In this document: positions 1 to 9,243 of the stretch, piece by piece
Numbering within the stretch: position 1 is the stretch's first letter
Layout: each line of letters begins with the position of its first letter
NCBI GenBank assembly: GCA_011050675.1
Contig: DRFI01000017.1
Location: 124,001-188,000 of the forward strand
Direction of reading: 5' to 3'
Length of the DNA: 64,000 bases
From: Maribacter sp.
GTDB lineage: Bacteria > Bacteroidota > Bacteroidia > Flavobacteriales > Flavobacteriaceae
Position numbers and translations under genes: made by a program
Notes under the pieces: generated by a model
Told to the model about the DNA's origin: nothing
Databases searched by the model: none
What the model saw: the letters and a program-made list of their open reading frames with translations, nothing else

Positions 1-1
1 T

Positions 2-817
2 TTAGATTCATCGGCATTTACTAATGTATTGAATCAAGAAACTATTTACGCTAGGGTTCAGCCTACCAATCTAGATAATTGCTACGCCACGACATCCTTT
101 GAAATTATTATCAATTCTTTACCACAGATAAACTTAGAAGAACGTTATGTTATTTGTCCAGATAGTCCTGCTTTAGTTATTGATGGAGGTGATTTTGAAT
201 CGTGGTCTTGGCAAAATTTTGATGGTGTAGAACTAAGTACTATCAGAAATTTTAATGTGTCTGATTTAGGTGCATATCAATTAACCGTAAGCCAAACTAC
301 AAACGGGGTACGTTGTGAAAATTCCCAATCATTTGAAGTGTTATCATCTGGTGCACCAGAAACTATGGAAGTTGAGATTAACGGATTTTCAGACCAAATA
401 GATATTACAATTAACGCGACAGGAACGGGACCTTTTGAATATTCAGTAGATGGTGAAAAGTATCAAGCTAGTAATGAATTTGTGGTCTTTCCTGGAGAAC
501 ATACAGTGTTTGTTAGAGATTTATTGGAGTGCAGGGTTATAACGGAAGATGTAATTGCAATTGGTTATCAGCGATTTTTCACTCCTAATGGAGATGGAAA
601 TAACGAATATTGGAATATCATCGGTGGCGAACTGTATCCTGATTCTCAAGTGTTTATTTATGACAGATACGGTAAATTTTTAAAACAGATGAGTTCAACT
701 TCTAAAGGTTGGGATGGAACTATGAACGGAATTTCTTTACCCGAATCAGATTACTGGTTTAAATATTGGTATTCTGATAATCAAACAATTACAGGTCATT
801 TTACTTTGAAAAGATAA
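2..817 (+). CDS. T9SS type B sorting domain protein (5' partial)
   Basis: The reading frame is open from the left edge, so this is only the C-terminal ~271 residues of a longer protein. The last ~85 residues carry the gliding-associated C-terminal (CHU_C, type B) sorting domain: FFTPNGDGNNEYWNI, then a strand with VFIYDRYGKFLKQM and a GWDGTMNG turn, ending in TLKR. In Flavobacteriia this domain sends a protein through the type IX secretion system to the surface or medium. The preceding part is beta-rich and looks like repeated adhesin-type (PKD/SprB-like) modules, for example PQINLEERYVICPDSPA. The function of the missing N-terminus cannot be told; a large adhesin is likely. Confidence 0.85.
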   Translation, partial: LDSSAFTNVLNQETIYARVQPTNLDNCYATTSFEIIINSLPQINLEERYVICPDSPALVIDGGDFESWSWQNFDGVELSTIRNFNVSDLGAYQLTVSQTTNGVRCENSQSFEVLSSGAPETMEVEINGFSDQIDITINATGTGPFEYSVDGEKYQASNEFVVFPGEHTVFVRDLLECRVITEDVIAIGYQRFFTPNGDGNNEYWNIIGGELYPDSQVFIYDRYGKFLKQMSSTSKGWDGTMNGISLPESDYWFKYWYSDNQTITGHFTLKR

Positions 818-851
818 TTATGCTTCTTTCGGTTTTTGCAGTTTAGAAATA

Positions 852-859
852 TATATTTG
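852..859 (+). promoter_or_regulatory. Candidate -7 element for the DUF5687/ABC pair
   Basis: TATATTTG matches the Bacteroidota -7 consensus TAnnTTTG exactly and lies about 60 bases before the permease start. A TTTG at 835-838 is rather close for a -33 element, so only the -7 box is convincing. Confidence 0.35.
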
Positions 860-922
860 ATTTGTCTTGTAACAAATTCAAGATTTTTCTTACTTATGTT
901 CTATACACAATAAACCAACCGA

Positions 923-2392
923 ATGTTTAAACGATTTACTTCATTACAATGGAAATCCTTTTTTAGGTCTTCTAACTTTAGTAAAGGTCTTGGGATAAAA
1001 ATCTTGATGGGCTTTTTCGGACTATATATGCTACTTACCCTTATGGGAATGGGTGGCGTACTATACTTTATCTTAAAAGATATATTCCCGGATCAAAGCC
1101 CAATGTGGAGTATTAGCCAATACTTTATATACTGGATTTTAATAGAATTGTTTCTTAGGTATTTCATGCAAAAACTACCTGTAATGGATATAAAACCATT
1201 CTTGACCACTCCGGTAAAGAAAAGTACAATTGCACATTACATATTAGGTAGGTCTGCGGCGTCTATTTACAATTTAATGACGCTGTTTTTCATAGTACCC
1301 TTTGCTATCGCGTTATTGTTTAATGGTTATCCTGCATTAAATATTTTACTCTGGATAGTGGGTGTTATGGCAATAGTTTTTTGTATTAATTACGTAAACC
1401 TACTTATTAATAAAAACGAGAAAGCACTAATTGGTATAGGTAGTATTCTTGTTGTGGGCTATGCTTTGGATTATTTCGGAGTATTTTCTGTAAAAGAGTT
1501 TTTTGCTCCTGTTTTTCATGCATTATATGCATATCCTGTAACCGTTTTGGTTCCTATTGCTTTGGCAGTATTCATATACTATGTTAATTATCAATATCTG
1601 AGAAATAAAATTTATTTGGATGCGACCTTAAAACCAAAGTCGGTAGAGGCACATACTTCAGATTTGGCGTGGACAAAGCGTTTTGGAGAAATGGGTTCTT
1701 TCTTGCAACTTGATTTAAAAATGATTTGGCGAAATAAAAGAACAAAATCTCAAGTATATATTTCTATACTTTTTGTGTTTTATGGGTTATTTATTTACAC
1801 TCAAGATGGCTATAGTAGTATGATGCCAATGAAAGCAATTGTTGGTATTCTAATGACAGGAATTTTCTTAAGTAATTTTGGTCAATTTATACCTGCTTGG
1901 GATAGTAGTTATTATAGTATGATGATGTCACAAAACATACCCATGCGTAAGTATTTAGATTCTAAAGTCTCCTTAATTACCGTTAGCGTTGTATTTATGT
2001 TTCTATTGACCATACCCTATGTTTACTTTGGTTGGGATGCTTTAGCTATTAATTTTGGTTGTGCGCTTTATAATCTTGGAGTTAATATACCTGTCATTTT
2101 ATACTTCGGCTCTTTTAATAAAAAAAGAATTGAGTTAGATCAAAGCACTTTTGGCAATATGCAGGGTACAAGTGCTACACAGTTTCTAATAATGATTCCG
2201 GTTTTAATAGTGCCTATGATTATATTTTCCATCTTTTATTTCATCTTTAATTTAGAAGTGGCAGTTGGGGTACTTTCGGTATTAGGTATCATTGGTTTTG
2301 CCATGAAGAATTATTTAATGGGAATCATCACAGAGCAGTACAAGAAAAAGAAATACGGAATGATCGCTGGCTTTAAAGAAAAGGCGAGTTAA
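923..2392 (+). CDS. DUF5687 family membrane protein, ABC exporter permease
   Basis: This 489-residue protein has about a dozen hydrophobic segments, the first at residues 24-50, and a cytoplasmic stretch around 230-270 (AWTKRFGEMGSFLQLDLKMIWRNKR is split by basic residues). The sequence resembles the flavobacterial DUF5687 family, which pairs with an ABC ATPase. The ATPase gene follows 55 bases downstream on the same strand, which supports a two-gene ABC-2-like exporter. The substrate is unknown. The ATG start fits the hydrophilic N-terminus MFKRFTSLQWKSFFRS that precedes the first membrane helix. Confidence 0.8.
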   Translation: MFKRFTSLQWKSFFRSSNFSKGLGIKILMGFFGLYMLLTLMGMGGVLYFILKDIFPDQSPMWSISQYFIYWILIELFLRYFMQKLPVMDIKPFLTTPVKKSTIAHYILGRSAASIYNLMTLFFIVPFAIALLFNGYPALNILLWIVGVMAIVFCINYVNLLINKNEKALIGIGSILVVGYALDYFGVFSVKEFFAPVFHALYAYPVTVLVPIALAVFIYYVNYQYLRNKIYLDATLKPKSVEAHTSDLAWTKRFGEMGSFLQLDLKMIWRNKRTKSQVYISILFVFYGLFIYTQDGYSSMMPMKAIVGILMTGIFLSNFGQFIPAWDSSYYSMMMSQNIPMRKYLDSKVSLITVSVVFMFLLTIPYVYFGWDALAINFGCALYNLGVNIPVILYFGSFNKKRIELDQSTFGNMQGTSATQFLIMIPVLIVPMIIFSIFYFIFNLEVAVGVLSVLGIIGFAMKNYLMGIITEQYKKKKYGMIAGFKEKAS

Positions 2393-2447
2393 GCTTTATC
2401 CATTTATCGCATCACATTTCATTTTAAAACATTAGAACAATAAGATT

Positions 2448-3167
2448 ATGATTACAATAGAAAATTTATCAAAAATATACGGTTCACAGGAAGTATTGAA
2501 TATAGAATCTTTAAATATCCCTACAGGGCAAAGTTTTGGATTAGTAGGTAATAACGGGGCAGGTAAGACAACGTTGTTTAGTTTGCTGCTCGACCTAATA
2601 CAACCTACTACTGGTCATATTATAAATAATGAAGTTCAAGTAAATACTAGTGAAGATTGGAAACCGTTTACTTCTTCCTTTATAGATGAAACGTTTTTGA
2701 TCGGTTATTTAACACCCGAAGAGTACTTCTATTTTATAGGTGATTTGCGCGGACAAAATAAAGCTGATGTTGATGCTCTGTTATCGCAGTATGATGATTT
2801 CTTTCATGGAGAGATTTTAGGTCAGAAAAAGTATTTGAGAGACTTGTCTAAAGGAAACCAAAAAAAGGCAGGTATAGTGGCTTCATTTATAGGGAACCCT
2901 AAAGTGGTCATATTAGATGAGCCATTTGCTAATCTTGACCCAACTACTCAAATTCGTCTTAAGCAAATTATCAAAGAGCTAGCGGAACAAAATGATGTAA
3001 CCGTTTTGGTTTCTAGTCACGATTTAATTCACGTTACCGAAGTATGCGAACGAATTGTGGTATTGAATAAAGGTGAAGTTGTAAAAGATATCCAAACTTC
3101 TACCGAGACATTAAAAGAGCTTGAAGTATTCTTTGGAGCAGAAAGTGCTACGGTAGTTATAGAATAA
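2448..3167 (+). CDS. ABC transporter ATP-binding protein
   Basis: A 239-residue ABC ATPase. The Walker A motif GNNGAGKT is at residues 34-41, a degenerate signature LSKGNQKK lies near 133, Walker B VVILDEP near 154 and the switch histidine in SSHD near 190. The signature reads SKGNQ rather than SGGQ, which is common in ABC-2 exporter ATPases of this clade. It follows the DUF5687 permease and probably energises it. A weak terminator-like hairpin lies ~120 bases after the stop. Confidence 0.92.
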   Translation: MITIENLSKIYGSQEVLNIESLNIPTGQSFGLVGNNGAGKTTLFSLLLDLIQPTTGHIINNEVQVNTSEDWKPFTSSFIDETFLIGYLTPEEYFYFIGDLRGQNKADVDALLSQYDDFFHGEILGQKKYLRDLSKGNQKKAGIVASFIGNPKVVILDEPFANLDPTTQIRLKQIIKELAEQNDVTVLVSSHDLIHVTEVCERIVVLNKGEVVKDIQTSTETLKELEVFFGAESATVVIE

Positions 3168-3557
3168 ATCAAATTCAGATTTGTCTGTTCGAAAACAGTT
3201 GAGAACGAAAAGTAAGTGTTAAATCAACCATTTCTGGAATATGCAGAATCAGACGAACTACAATTCATCAGAAATGCGATAAAAAGTATAAAACCAACCC
3301 AATGGTCGGTTTTTCATTTCTATCATTTTATCCGAAGAAAGTTAAATTCCGATGAATATGTTATTCGCTAGATAAAGTGCAAGAAATAGAATTATACTTC
3401 AAGATTTTGGTAGAGAACAAACTACCCGGTCGGTAAAATTTGATGGTATAAGTTTATAAGTGTTACAAATACCCAAAAATAAATATGCGGTTTACCGATG
3501 AACGGTATAATATTCTGGTTGTTTTTAAGTTAAACATACATACGTAGATCATCTATT
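3168..3557. other. Intergenic region before porW
   Basis: This 390-base gap holds a weak terminator-like hairpin (3289-3314) and no convincing gene. A 51-codon frame from GTG 3216 to TAG 3369 runs straight through that hairpin and resembles nothing I recognise, so I do not call it. The last ~100 bases probably carry the porW promoter, but no clean TAnnTTTG box is visible. Confidence 0.5.
3289..3314 (+). terminator. Weak terminator-like hairpin after the ABC pair
   Basis: The arms AAACCAACC and GGTCGGTTT pair with one mismatch around a short loop and are followed by TTTTT. The distance from the ATPase stop (~120 bases) makes the assignment tentative. Confidence 0.4.
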
Positions 3558-6113
3558 TTGAATCTTAGAAACAAACTTATTTTATCCGGTGTTTTGGCGA
3601 GTATGCTTTTTAATGCATGTTCGACCAAGAAAGATGCTTTTATTAATCGTAATTGGCATTCGCTAAACACTAAATACAACACATTATATAACGGTAACAT
3701 TGCTTTTGAAGAAGGGCGTAATACCTTAAACGACACCTATCAAGATGACTATTTTGAAGTCTTGCCAATAGAGCGTTTAGAGGTTAGCGGCGAAATAAAA
3801 CTGGATTCAGAAGACAACAATCCTAATTTTCTTATTGCGGAAGAGAAAGCTACTAAAGCTATTCAACGCCATAGTATGGATATTAAAGATGAGGAGCGTA
3901 ACCCGCAAATAGATGAAGCTTTTCTACTATTAGGGAAAGCTCGTTATTTTGATGAACGCTACATTCCGGCATTAGAATCATTTAATTACATCTTAAACAA
4001 GTACTCTCAAAGCGATAAGCTTAACGAAGCTAGTATTTGGAGAGAAAAGGTAAATATTAGATTAGAGAACGATGATCTGGCTATTAAGAATTTAAAACGC
4101 TTAATGAAGTACGAGCGTTTAAAGGATCAAGAGTATGCAGATGCAAGAGCAATGATGGCGCAAGCATTTATAAATCTTAATGCACCCGATACAGCGGTTC
4201 AAAATCTTAAAGTTGCATCTCATTACACAAGTAAAAATCCAGAGAAAGGAAGATACTATTATATAATAGGACAGTTGTACAATCAGCTGGGTTATAAGGA
4301 TAGTGCTAATTATGCTTTTGACAAGGTGATAGATTTAAATAGAAAATCGCCTAGGGTTTACATGATCAATGCGAAAATTGAAAAATTAAAGAATACTGAA
4401 ATTACCGCTGAAAATAAAGAAGAGGTATTAGAGTATTTAACTAACATGGAATTGAATAGGGAGAATAGACCCTTTTTAGATAACATATATAGACAATTGG
4501 CAGAGTTTCATTTAGCGCAGGAGTCTGATAGTTTGGCATTGGTGTATTTCAACAAATCTTTACGTGTATCTCAAAACAAGCCTAAACTGAATGCGCTTAA
4601 TTATGAGAATTTAGCGGAGTATAACTTCTATGAAAGTGTTTATAAGCCTGCAGGTGCATATTACGATAGTGTGCTTACTAACTTAAATGAGAATACTAAA
4701 AAGTTTCGTGCTATTAAAAAGAAGCGAGACAATTTAGAGGATGTTATAAAATATGAAGACATCGTACAATACGCGGATAGTGTAATTACAGTATATCAAA
4801 TGCCAAAAGATGAGCAATTGGCATATTTTGGGAAGCATATAGAGGAGTTGCAAAAAGCTAAAGAAGCTGCTCAGAAAAAGGAAAAAGAAAGAATTACAGA
4901 TGGCTTTGCCGCATTTTCAAATAGTAAAGGTGGTAAAGAGAATAAAGGGAAATTCTATTTCTATAATATTACCAGTTTAGGTTACGGTCAAAACGATTTT
5001 AAAAATAGATGGGGTAATAGGGAATTAACCGATGACTGGCGTTGGTCAGATAAATCGGTAATCAATAATGAAAATGTAGCGCTACAAAACGTTGTAGGGG
5101 CTAATGATAGTTTAAGTGTAGTTAGTGAAGATGAGAAATTCTCATTAGACTATTATATGGATCGTTTACCAACAGATGTTACCGTAATTGACAGCTTAAA
5201 GACAGAACGTAATTTTGCTAACTATCAACTTGGGTTAATATATAAGGAGAAGTTTAATGAAAACCTTTTGGCGGCTGGCAAATTAGAGAATGTTTTGGCA
5301 TCCAATTCTGAAGAACGATTGATTCTTCCTTCTAAATACAATTTGTATAAAATATATGAAGAAGTAGATAGTCCGTTGAAGGAAGCTATGAAGGCAGATA
5401 TCATTGCCAACCATGGAGATTCTAGATACGCAGAGATTCTATTGAATCCGCAAGCAGTGTTGGCCAACAGTTCTGATAGTCCAGAAAAGCGTTATGAGAA
5501 TTTGTTCAAACAGTATAAGGACCAACAATATTTACAAGTTATTACTGGAGCAGAGGAAAACATCAATAGATTTACAGGTGACCCTATAGTTCCAAAATTT
5601 GAAATGCTGAAAGCAAACGCAATCGGTAGATTACAAGGTTTTGAGTTATTTAAAGAAGCACTTAATTATGTTGCATTGACCTACCCTAACAATCCGGAAG
5701 GTAAAAAGGCAGAGCAAATGATTGCTGAACAGCTTCCAAAATTAGAACCAAAAGAGTTTTCTCCAGAGACAGATTCTAAAGGAACATCTAACTGGAAAGT
5801 AGTTTTTCCTTTTAAAAGGAGTAATACAGAGAATGCATTAAAGTTAATGGAATTGTTAGATAAATCTATCGAAGATCTTAAATATAAGAATGTAGTTTCT
5901 AGGGATATTTATAACCTAGAAGACCAATTTGTAGTGGTTCATGGCTTTAAGTCAAAAGAATTTGCACTTGGGTATGCAGAGCTGCTAAAAAACAATAAGG
6001 ATTACCGCGTTGCTGATGAGAATTTTGTAGTTTTATCGGAGAACTATAAGATTATACAAGTGCACAAAAATATAATCGATTATAGAAATACGCTTTTAAC
6101 CCCAAAACCGTGA
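3558..6113 (+). CDS. porW: T9SS periplasmic lipoprotein PorW/SprE
   Basis: An 851-residue TPR-rich lipoprotein with a type II signal peptide whose lipobox LFNAC places the lipidated cysteine at residue 21. The following KKDAFINRNWHSLNTKYN is characteristic of PorW/SprE, which is needed for type IX secretion and gliding in flavobacteria. TPR-like helices fill roughly residues 75-400 and 550-720. The C-terminal ~60 residues (FVVVHGFKSKEFALGYAELL) form the conserved end domain. The start is TTG: an in-frame stop lies at 3531 and no ATG occurs before the signal peptide. The bactofilin gene follows 3 bases later. Family length fits the known ~850-870 residues. Confidence 0.92.
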   Translation: MNLRNKLILSGVLASMLFNACSTKKDAFINRNWHSLNTKYNTLYNGNIAFEEGRNTLNDTYQDDYFEVLPIERLEVSGEIKLDSEDNNPNFLIAEEKATKAIQRHSMDIKDEERNPQIDEAFLLLGKARYFDERYIPALESFNYILNKYSQSDKLNEASIWREKVNIRLENDDLAIKNLKRLMKYERLKDQEYADARAMMAQAFINLNAPDTAVQNLKVASHYTSKNPEKGRYYYIIGQLYNQLGYKDSANYAFDKVIDLNRKSPRVYMINAKIEKLKNTEITAENKEEVLEYLTNMELNRENRPFLDNIYRQLAEFHLAQESDSLALVYFNKSLRVSQNKPKLNALNYENLAEYNFYESVYKPAGAYYDSVLTNLNENTKKFRAIKKKRDNLEDVIKYEDIVQYADSVITVYQMPKDEQLAYFGKHIEELQKAKEAAQKKEKERITDGFAAFSNSKGGKENKGKFYFYNITSLGYGQNDFKNRWGNRELTDDWRWSDKSVINNENVALQNVVGANDSLSVVSEDEKFSLDYYMDRLPTDVTVIDSLKTERNFANYQLGLIYKEKFNENLLAAGKLENVLASNSEERLILPSKYNLYKIYEEVDSPLKEAMKADIIANHGDSRYAEILLNPQAVLANSSDSPEKRYENLFKQYKDQQYLQVITGAEENINRFTGDPIVPKFEMLKANAIGRLQGFELFKEALNYVALTYPNNPEGKKAEQMIAEQLPKLEPKEFSPETDSKGTSNWKVVFPFKRSNTENALKLMELLDKSIEDLKYKNVVSRDIYNLEDQFVVVHGFKSKEFALGYAELLKNNKDYRVADENFVVLSENYKIIQVHKNIIDYRNTLLTPKP

Positions 6114-6116
6114 ACA

Positions 6117-6542
6117 ATGTTTTCAGACAGACAAAAACCTAAGACTATGAGTGAAGTAGGAGGGCAACCTAATAGAATTGAAAAGAATACAAAGATTAAA
6201 GGAGATATAATTTCTGAAGCAGATTTTCGTATCGATGGTAAACTAGATGGTAACGTAAAAACCTCTGGTAAAGTAGTTATAGGTAAAGATGGTTATATAC
6301 ATGGTAAAGTAGAATGTGTAAATGCTGATATTGAAGGTAGCTTTAATGGAGAACTTTTAGTATCTGATTTATTATCTCTAAAAGCATCTGCAGTAATAGA
6401 AGGTGTAGTTTCCGTAAGCAAATTAGCTGTAGAACCTGGCGCTACTTTTAATGCATCTTGTAATATGGGTGGTAAAAAAGGAACAACTAGCAATGAAGGC
6501 CATAAATCACCTAATGGTAATGGATCCGCAAAAGCCTCGTAA
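6117..6542 (+). CDS. Bactofilin (polymer-forming cytoskeletal protein)
   Basis: A 141-residue protein with the bactofilin beta-helix over about residues 20-115, seen as repeated short strands with glycines (FRIDGKLDGNVKTSG, KVVIGKDGYIHGKVE, GSFNGELLVSDLL). Bactofilins polymerise without nucleotide and act as envelope scaffolds. The N-terminus (MFSDRQKPKTMSEVGG) and the Gly/Ser/Asn-rich tail are disordered. It starts 3 bases after porW and its 3' end overlaps atpZ by 23 bases, so the three genes are probably co-transcribed and translationally coupled. Its task here is unknown. Confidence 0.88.
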   Translation: MFSDRQKPKTMSEVGGQPNRIEKNTKIKGDIISEADFRIDGKLDGNVKTSGKVVIGKDGYIHGKVECVNADIEGSFNGELLVSDLLSLKASAVIEGVVSVSKLAVEPGATFNASCNMGGKKGTTSNEGHKSPNGNGSAKAS

Positions 6543-6747
6543 TGACAATTCTGAACTTTTAAGAAATGCCGCAAGCTTATCTGGTGTAGCCATACAAATG
6601 GGCGTCACTATATTCTTGGGCAATCTTTTAGGAGAATGGTTAGATCAAAAATTTGAAAAAACGTTTTTAGAGGATACATTTACATTACTTGCTGTATTTT
6701 TGTCTATCTATTTGGTCATAAAAAAAGTTATGGCATTAAATAAATAA
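6520..6747 (+). CDS. atpZ: AtpZ/AtpI family ATP synthase-associated protein
   Basis: A 75-residue protein with two membrane helices (about residues 14-35 and 49-70), matching the small AtpZ/AtpI-type proteins encoded upstream of F-type ATP synthase subunits. These are thought to help c-ring assembly or Mg2+ supply. I chose the ATG at 6520 (MDPQKPRNDN), the typical flavobacterial N-terminus. The frame is open further upstream to 6451, but that would extend the protein deep into the bactofilin gene with unrelated residues. The overlap with the bactofilin gene is 23 bases. Confidence 0.82.
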   Translation: MDPQKPRNDNSELLRNAASLSGVAIQMGVTIFLGNLLGEWLDQKFEKTFLEDTFTLLAVFLSIYLVIKKVMALNK

Positions 6748-6750
6748 GCG

Positions 6751-7143
6751 TTGTTAAAAAATATCATATTATATATAGTCGTGTTCACTGTGGTGGGCGC
6801 GACTTCTTATTTTCTACAAGATTTCGTTTTATCGACCCCACCATCCTATTTTGGTCCGTTGTTGGTTAAGGCATATAGTTTTCATTACTTGTTTTCATTA
6901 ACATTGGTTATCGTGTTCTTAATTGCATCAAAAAACAAATCTTTTTTTGAACAGTTGGGTTTCATATATATGGGCATGCTCGTTTTTAAGATAACCCTAG
7001 TTGCAGTTATATTCTATCCGTACCTATTAGGGGAATTTGTTATGCCTCAATTATATAGGGGTTTACTCTTGTTGCCAGCGATTATTTTTTTGTTTCTAGA
7101 AGTGTTTTTTATTTCTAAAATTATGGGTAATAAAAGACTCTAA
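6751..7143 (+). CDS. Conserved flavobacterial membrane protein (DUF6168-like)
   Basis: A 130-residue protein with four predicted membrane helices (about residues 4-24, 38-60, 70-92, 102-124). It sits between atpZ and atpB, a place where Flavobacteriia usually encode such a small protein; I believe this is DUF6168 but cannot verify it. The start is TTG. The same frame is closed by the atpZ stop at 6745-6747 and the next ATG is about 74 codons downstream, inside the membrane domain, so TTG four bases after atpZ is the only sensible start. A role in ATP synthase assembly is inferred from position only. Confidence 0.65.
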   Translation: MLKNIILYIVVFTVVGATSYFLQDFVLSTPPSYFGPLLVKAYSFHYLFSLTLVIVFLIASKNKSFFEQLGFIYMGMLVFKITLVAVIFYPYLLGEFVMPQLYRGLLLLPAIIFLFLEVFFISKIMGNKRL

Positions 7144-7162
7144 ATTTTAAAGCTTTAAAATT
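7143..7162. promoter_or_regulatory. 20-base perfect palindrome upstream of atpB
   Basis: AATTTTAAAGCTTTAAAATT is its own reverse complement over 20 bases. It begins at the last base of the preceding stop codon and ends on the putative -33 TTG of the atpB promoter. It has no T-tract of terminator type. It may be an operator or a chance AT-rich palindrome. Confidence 0.35.
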
Positions 7163-7193
7163 GGGTAGTTTATGCAATAATTAACTACTTTTG
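7161..7193 (+). promoter_or_regulatory. Candidate promoter for atpBEFHAG
   Basis: TACTTTTG at 7186-7193 matches TAnnTTTG perfectly, and a TTG at 7161-7163 lies 22 bases upstream as the -33 element. Transcription would start near 7198, about 35 bases before the atpB ATG. This would give the ATP synthase genes their own promoter inside the porW-atpG run. Confidence 0.6.
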
Positions 7194-7232
7194 CGCAAAA
7201 TTTCTAGGGGCTTAATTTTTGACAAATAACTA

Positions 7233-8411
7233 ATGATGCAAGTTTCAAATACGTTTAAAACCTTATTACAACTTCTAATACTTTGTTTTTCAATGCAGAG
7301 TTTTGCGTTCTCCGATACGGAGCAAGAAGGCGCAGTAAGTACTAAGGAACAGGTAGATGAGTATATTTTACATCACCTTAAAGATTCTCACGATTTTCAT
7401 TTGTTCTCTTATTCTAATGATGCAGGAGAAAGAAAGCACGTTGGTTTTCCTTTACCAGTAATTTTATGGTCTAACAACGGTTTGGCGACTTTTATGTCAT
7501 CAGAATTCCATCATGACGATAATGGTCAGGTTATCGTTGAGAGAAACGGCTCTAAATTTGTAAAACTTCATAGTAAAATATACGAATTAGACAATGGAGC
7601 ATCTTCTGTTAGTTTTGACGAAGAGCACCATGCAACCAATGCTCATAAAGTTTTAGATTTTTCTATTACTAAAAGTGTTGTTGGGGTATTATTGGTAGGT
7701 CTTTTAATGTTATTGGCATTTTCTTCATTAGCTAAGCAATATGCTAAGAAAAGTATTCCTACTGGGTTCGGTAGAGTATTGGAGCCTTTGGTTCTTTATG
7801 TTAGAGATGAAATAGCTAGGCCAAACATTGGTGAAAAGCATTATAGAAAATTTACTGGATACCTTTTAACTGTATTCTTTTTTATATGGATACTAAACTT
7901 AATGGGTCTTACCCCTTTCGGTTTTAACGTAACTGGTCAGATTGCGGTAACCGCATGTTTAGCGATATTTACTTTAGTTATTTATACTGTTAGCGGAAAC
8001 AGAGATTATTGGATGCACATATTGTGGATGCCAGGTGTGCCAGTTTTTGTGAAGCCTATTTTGGCTATTATAGAATTAGCAGGTGCGTTTATTATTAAAC
8101 CATTTTCGTTATTGGTTCGTTTGTTTGCAAACATATCTGCTGGGCATATTGTAGTAATGAGTTTAATTGCAATTATGTTTACACTTAAGGAAAGCTTAGG
8201 GGTTGCAGGAGCTACTGGTTTATCTTTGGTGTTGTCGTTTTTCATCACCCTTATTGAGGTTTTGGTAGCCTTTTTACAGGCATATATATTTACTGCGCTT
8301 TCAGCTTTATTTATAGGTATGGCTGTTGCAGAACATGATCATGATCATGGGCATGATTCTCATGGTAATGAGGTGGTTGATGCAGAAGATGTAAGAGGAG
8401 ATTTTATTTAA
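7233..8411 (+). CDS. atpB: F0F1 ATP synthase subunit a
   Basis: A 392-residue subunit a, the stator half-channel that passes protons to the c-ring in the inner membrane. The essential arginine is R296 in SLLVRLFANISAGH. As usual in Bacteroidota the protein is longer than the ~270-residue E. coli form. It has an N-terminal signal-like segment (residues 7-26) and a ~110-residue extramembrane domain before the first core helix at ~146. The C-terminus is histidine-rich (EHDHDHGHDSHGNE). ATG 7233 or the adjacent ATG 7236 could be the start. atpE follows 39 bases downstream. Confidence 0.95.
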   Translation: MMQVSNTFKTLLQLLILCFSMQSFAFSDTEQEGAVSTKEQVDEYILHHLKDSHDFHLFSYSNDAGERKHVGFPLPVILWSNNGLATFMSSEFHHDDNGQVIVERNGSKFVKLHSKIYELDNGASSVSFDEEHHATNAHKVLDFSITKSVVGVLLVGLLMLLAFSSLAKQYAKKSIPTGFGRVLEPLVLYVRDEIARPNIGEKHYRKFTGYLLTVFFFIWILNLMGLTPFGFNVTGQIAVTACLAIFTLVIYTVSGNRDYWMHILWMPGVPVFVKPILAIIELAGAFIIKPFSLLVRLFANISAGHIVVMSLIAIMFTLKESLGVAGATGLSLVLSFFITLIEVLVAFLQAYIFTALSALFIGMAVAEHDHDHGHDSHGNEVVDAEDVRGDFI

Positions 8412-8432
8412 CAAGAGTTTTTTTTAATTTAA

Positions 8433-8645
<213 letters not shown>

Positions 8646-8668
8646 GAACTCGAAAACCCAAAGACATC

Positions 8669-8693
8669 TTCCTGTAACGGTTGGTTACAGGAA
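8669..8693 (+). terminator. Hairpin between atpE and atpF
   Basis: TTCCTGTAAC (8669-8678) and GTTACAGGAA (8684-8693) form a perfect 10-bp stem with a 5-base loop, followed by ATGTTTTTTAA. It looks like a leaky terminator or mRNA-stabilising element after the c-subunit gene, which is needed in many copies per complex. Confidence 0.6.
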
Positions 8694-8734
8694 ATGTTTT
8701 TTAATTATTGATTTAGATTTTAAAGATTTAAGAT

Positions 8735-9235
8735 ATGGAAGTTTTATTGAACGATTTTTCACCAGGTTTGTTTGTAGTACAGACAATATTATTGTTAGGT
8801 TTAATATTCTTAATGGTAAAATTCGCTTGGAAACCTATTTTGAATTCGTTGAACGAAAGAGAGAGTGGTATACAAGAAGCATTAGCTGCAGCTGAGAAAG
8901 CTAAAGCAGATATGCAGAACTTACAGGCTGATAATGAAAAAATGCTTCAAGAAGCTCGTTCTGAACGTGAAGCTATGTTGAAAGAAGCTCGTGAGATCAA
9001 AGAGAAAATGATTTCAGATTCTAAGGAGCAGGCTAAGATAGAAGGCGATAAAATGTTGAAGCAAGCGCAAGCTGCTATTGAAAGCGAGAAGAAAGCTGCT
9101 GTTGCAGATATTAAGAATCAAGTTGCAGAATTATCTGTAGCTATCGCAGAGAAAGTTATAAAAGAGGAATTATCTAGCAACGAAAAGCAATTGAAGTTGG
9201 TTGATACAATGTTGAGCGACATAAAACTTAACTAA
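8735..9235 (+). CDS. atpF: F0F1 ATP synthase subunit b
   Basis: A 166-residue subunit b. It has one N-terminal membrane helix (about residues 12-32, FVVQTILLLGLIFLMVKFAW) and then a long charged, Ala/Glu/Lys-rich coiled coil (residues 40-155), the peripheral stalk that links subunit a to delta and alpha. The length is close to the 156 residues of E. coli. It lies 90 bases after atpE beyond a hairpin and 8 bases before atpH. Confidence 0.95.
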   Translation: MEVLLNDFSPGLFVVQTILLLGLIFLMVKFAWKPILNSLNERESGIQEALAAAEKAKADMQNLQADNEKMLQEARSEREAMLKEAREIKEKMISDSKEQAKIEGDKMLKQAQAAIESEKKAAVADIKNQVAELSVAIAEKVIKEELSSNEKQLKLVDTMLSDIKLN

Positions 9236-9243
9236 AAAAAATA

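Noticed and set aside
3216..3371. 51-codon GTG-started frame between the ABC ATPase and porW
   Set aside because: It runs through a terminator-like hairpin, has no recognisable similarity and no promoter of its own; chance is the simplest explanation.
6451..6519. N-terminal extension of AtpZ by 23 residues
   Set aside because: It lies wholly in the bactofilin gene and would put unrelated residues before the usual MDPQKP start.
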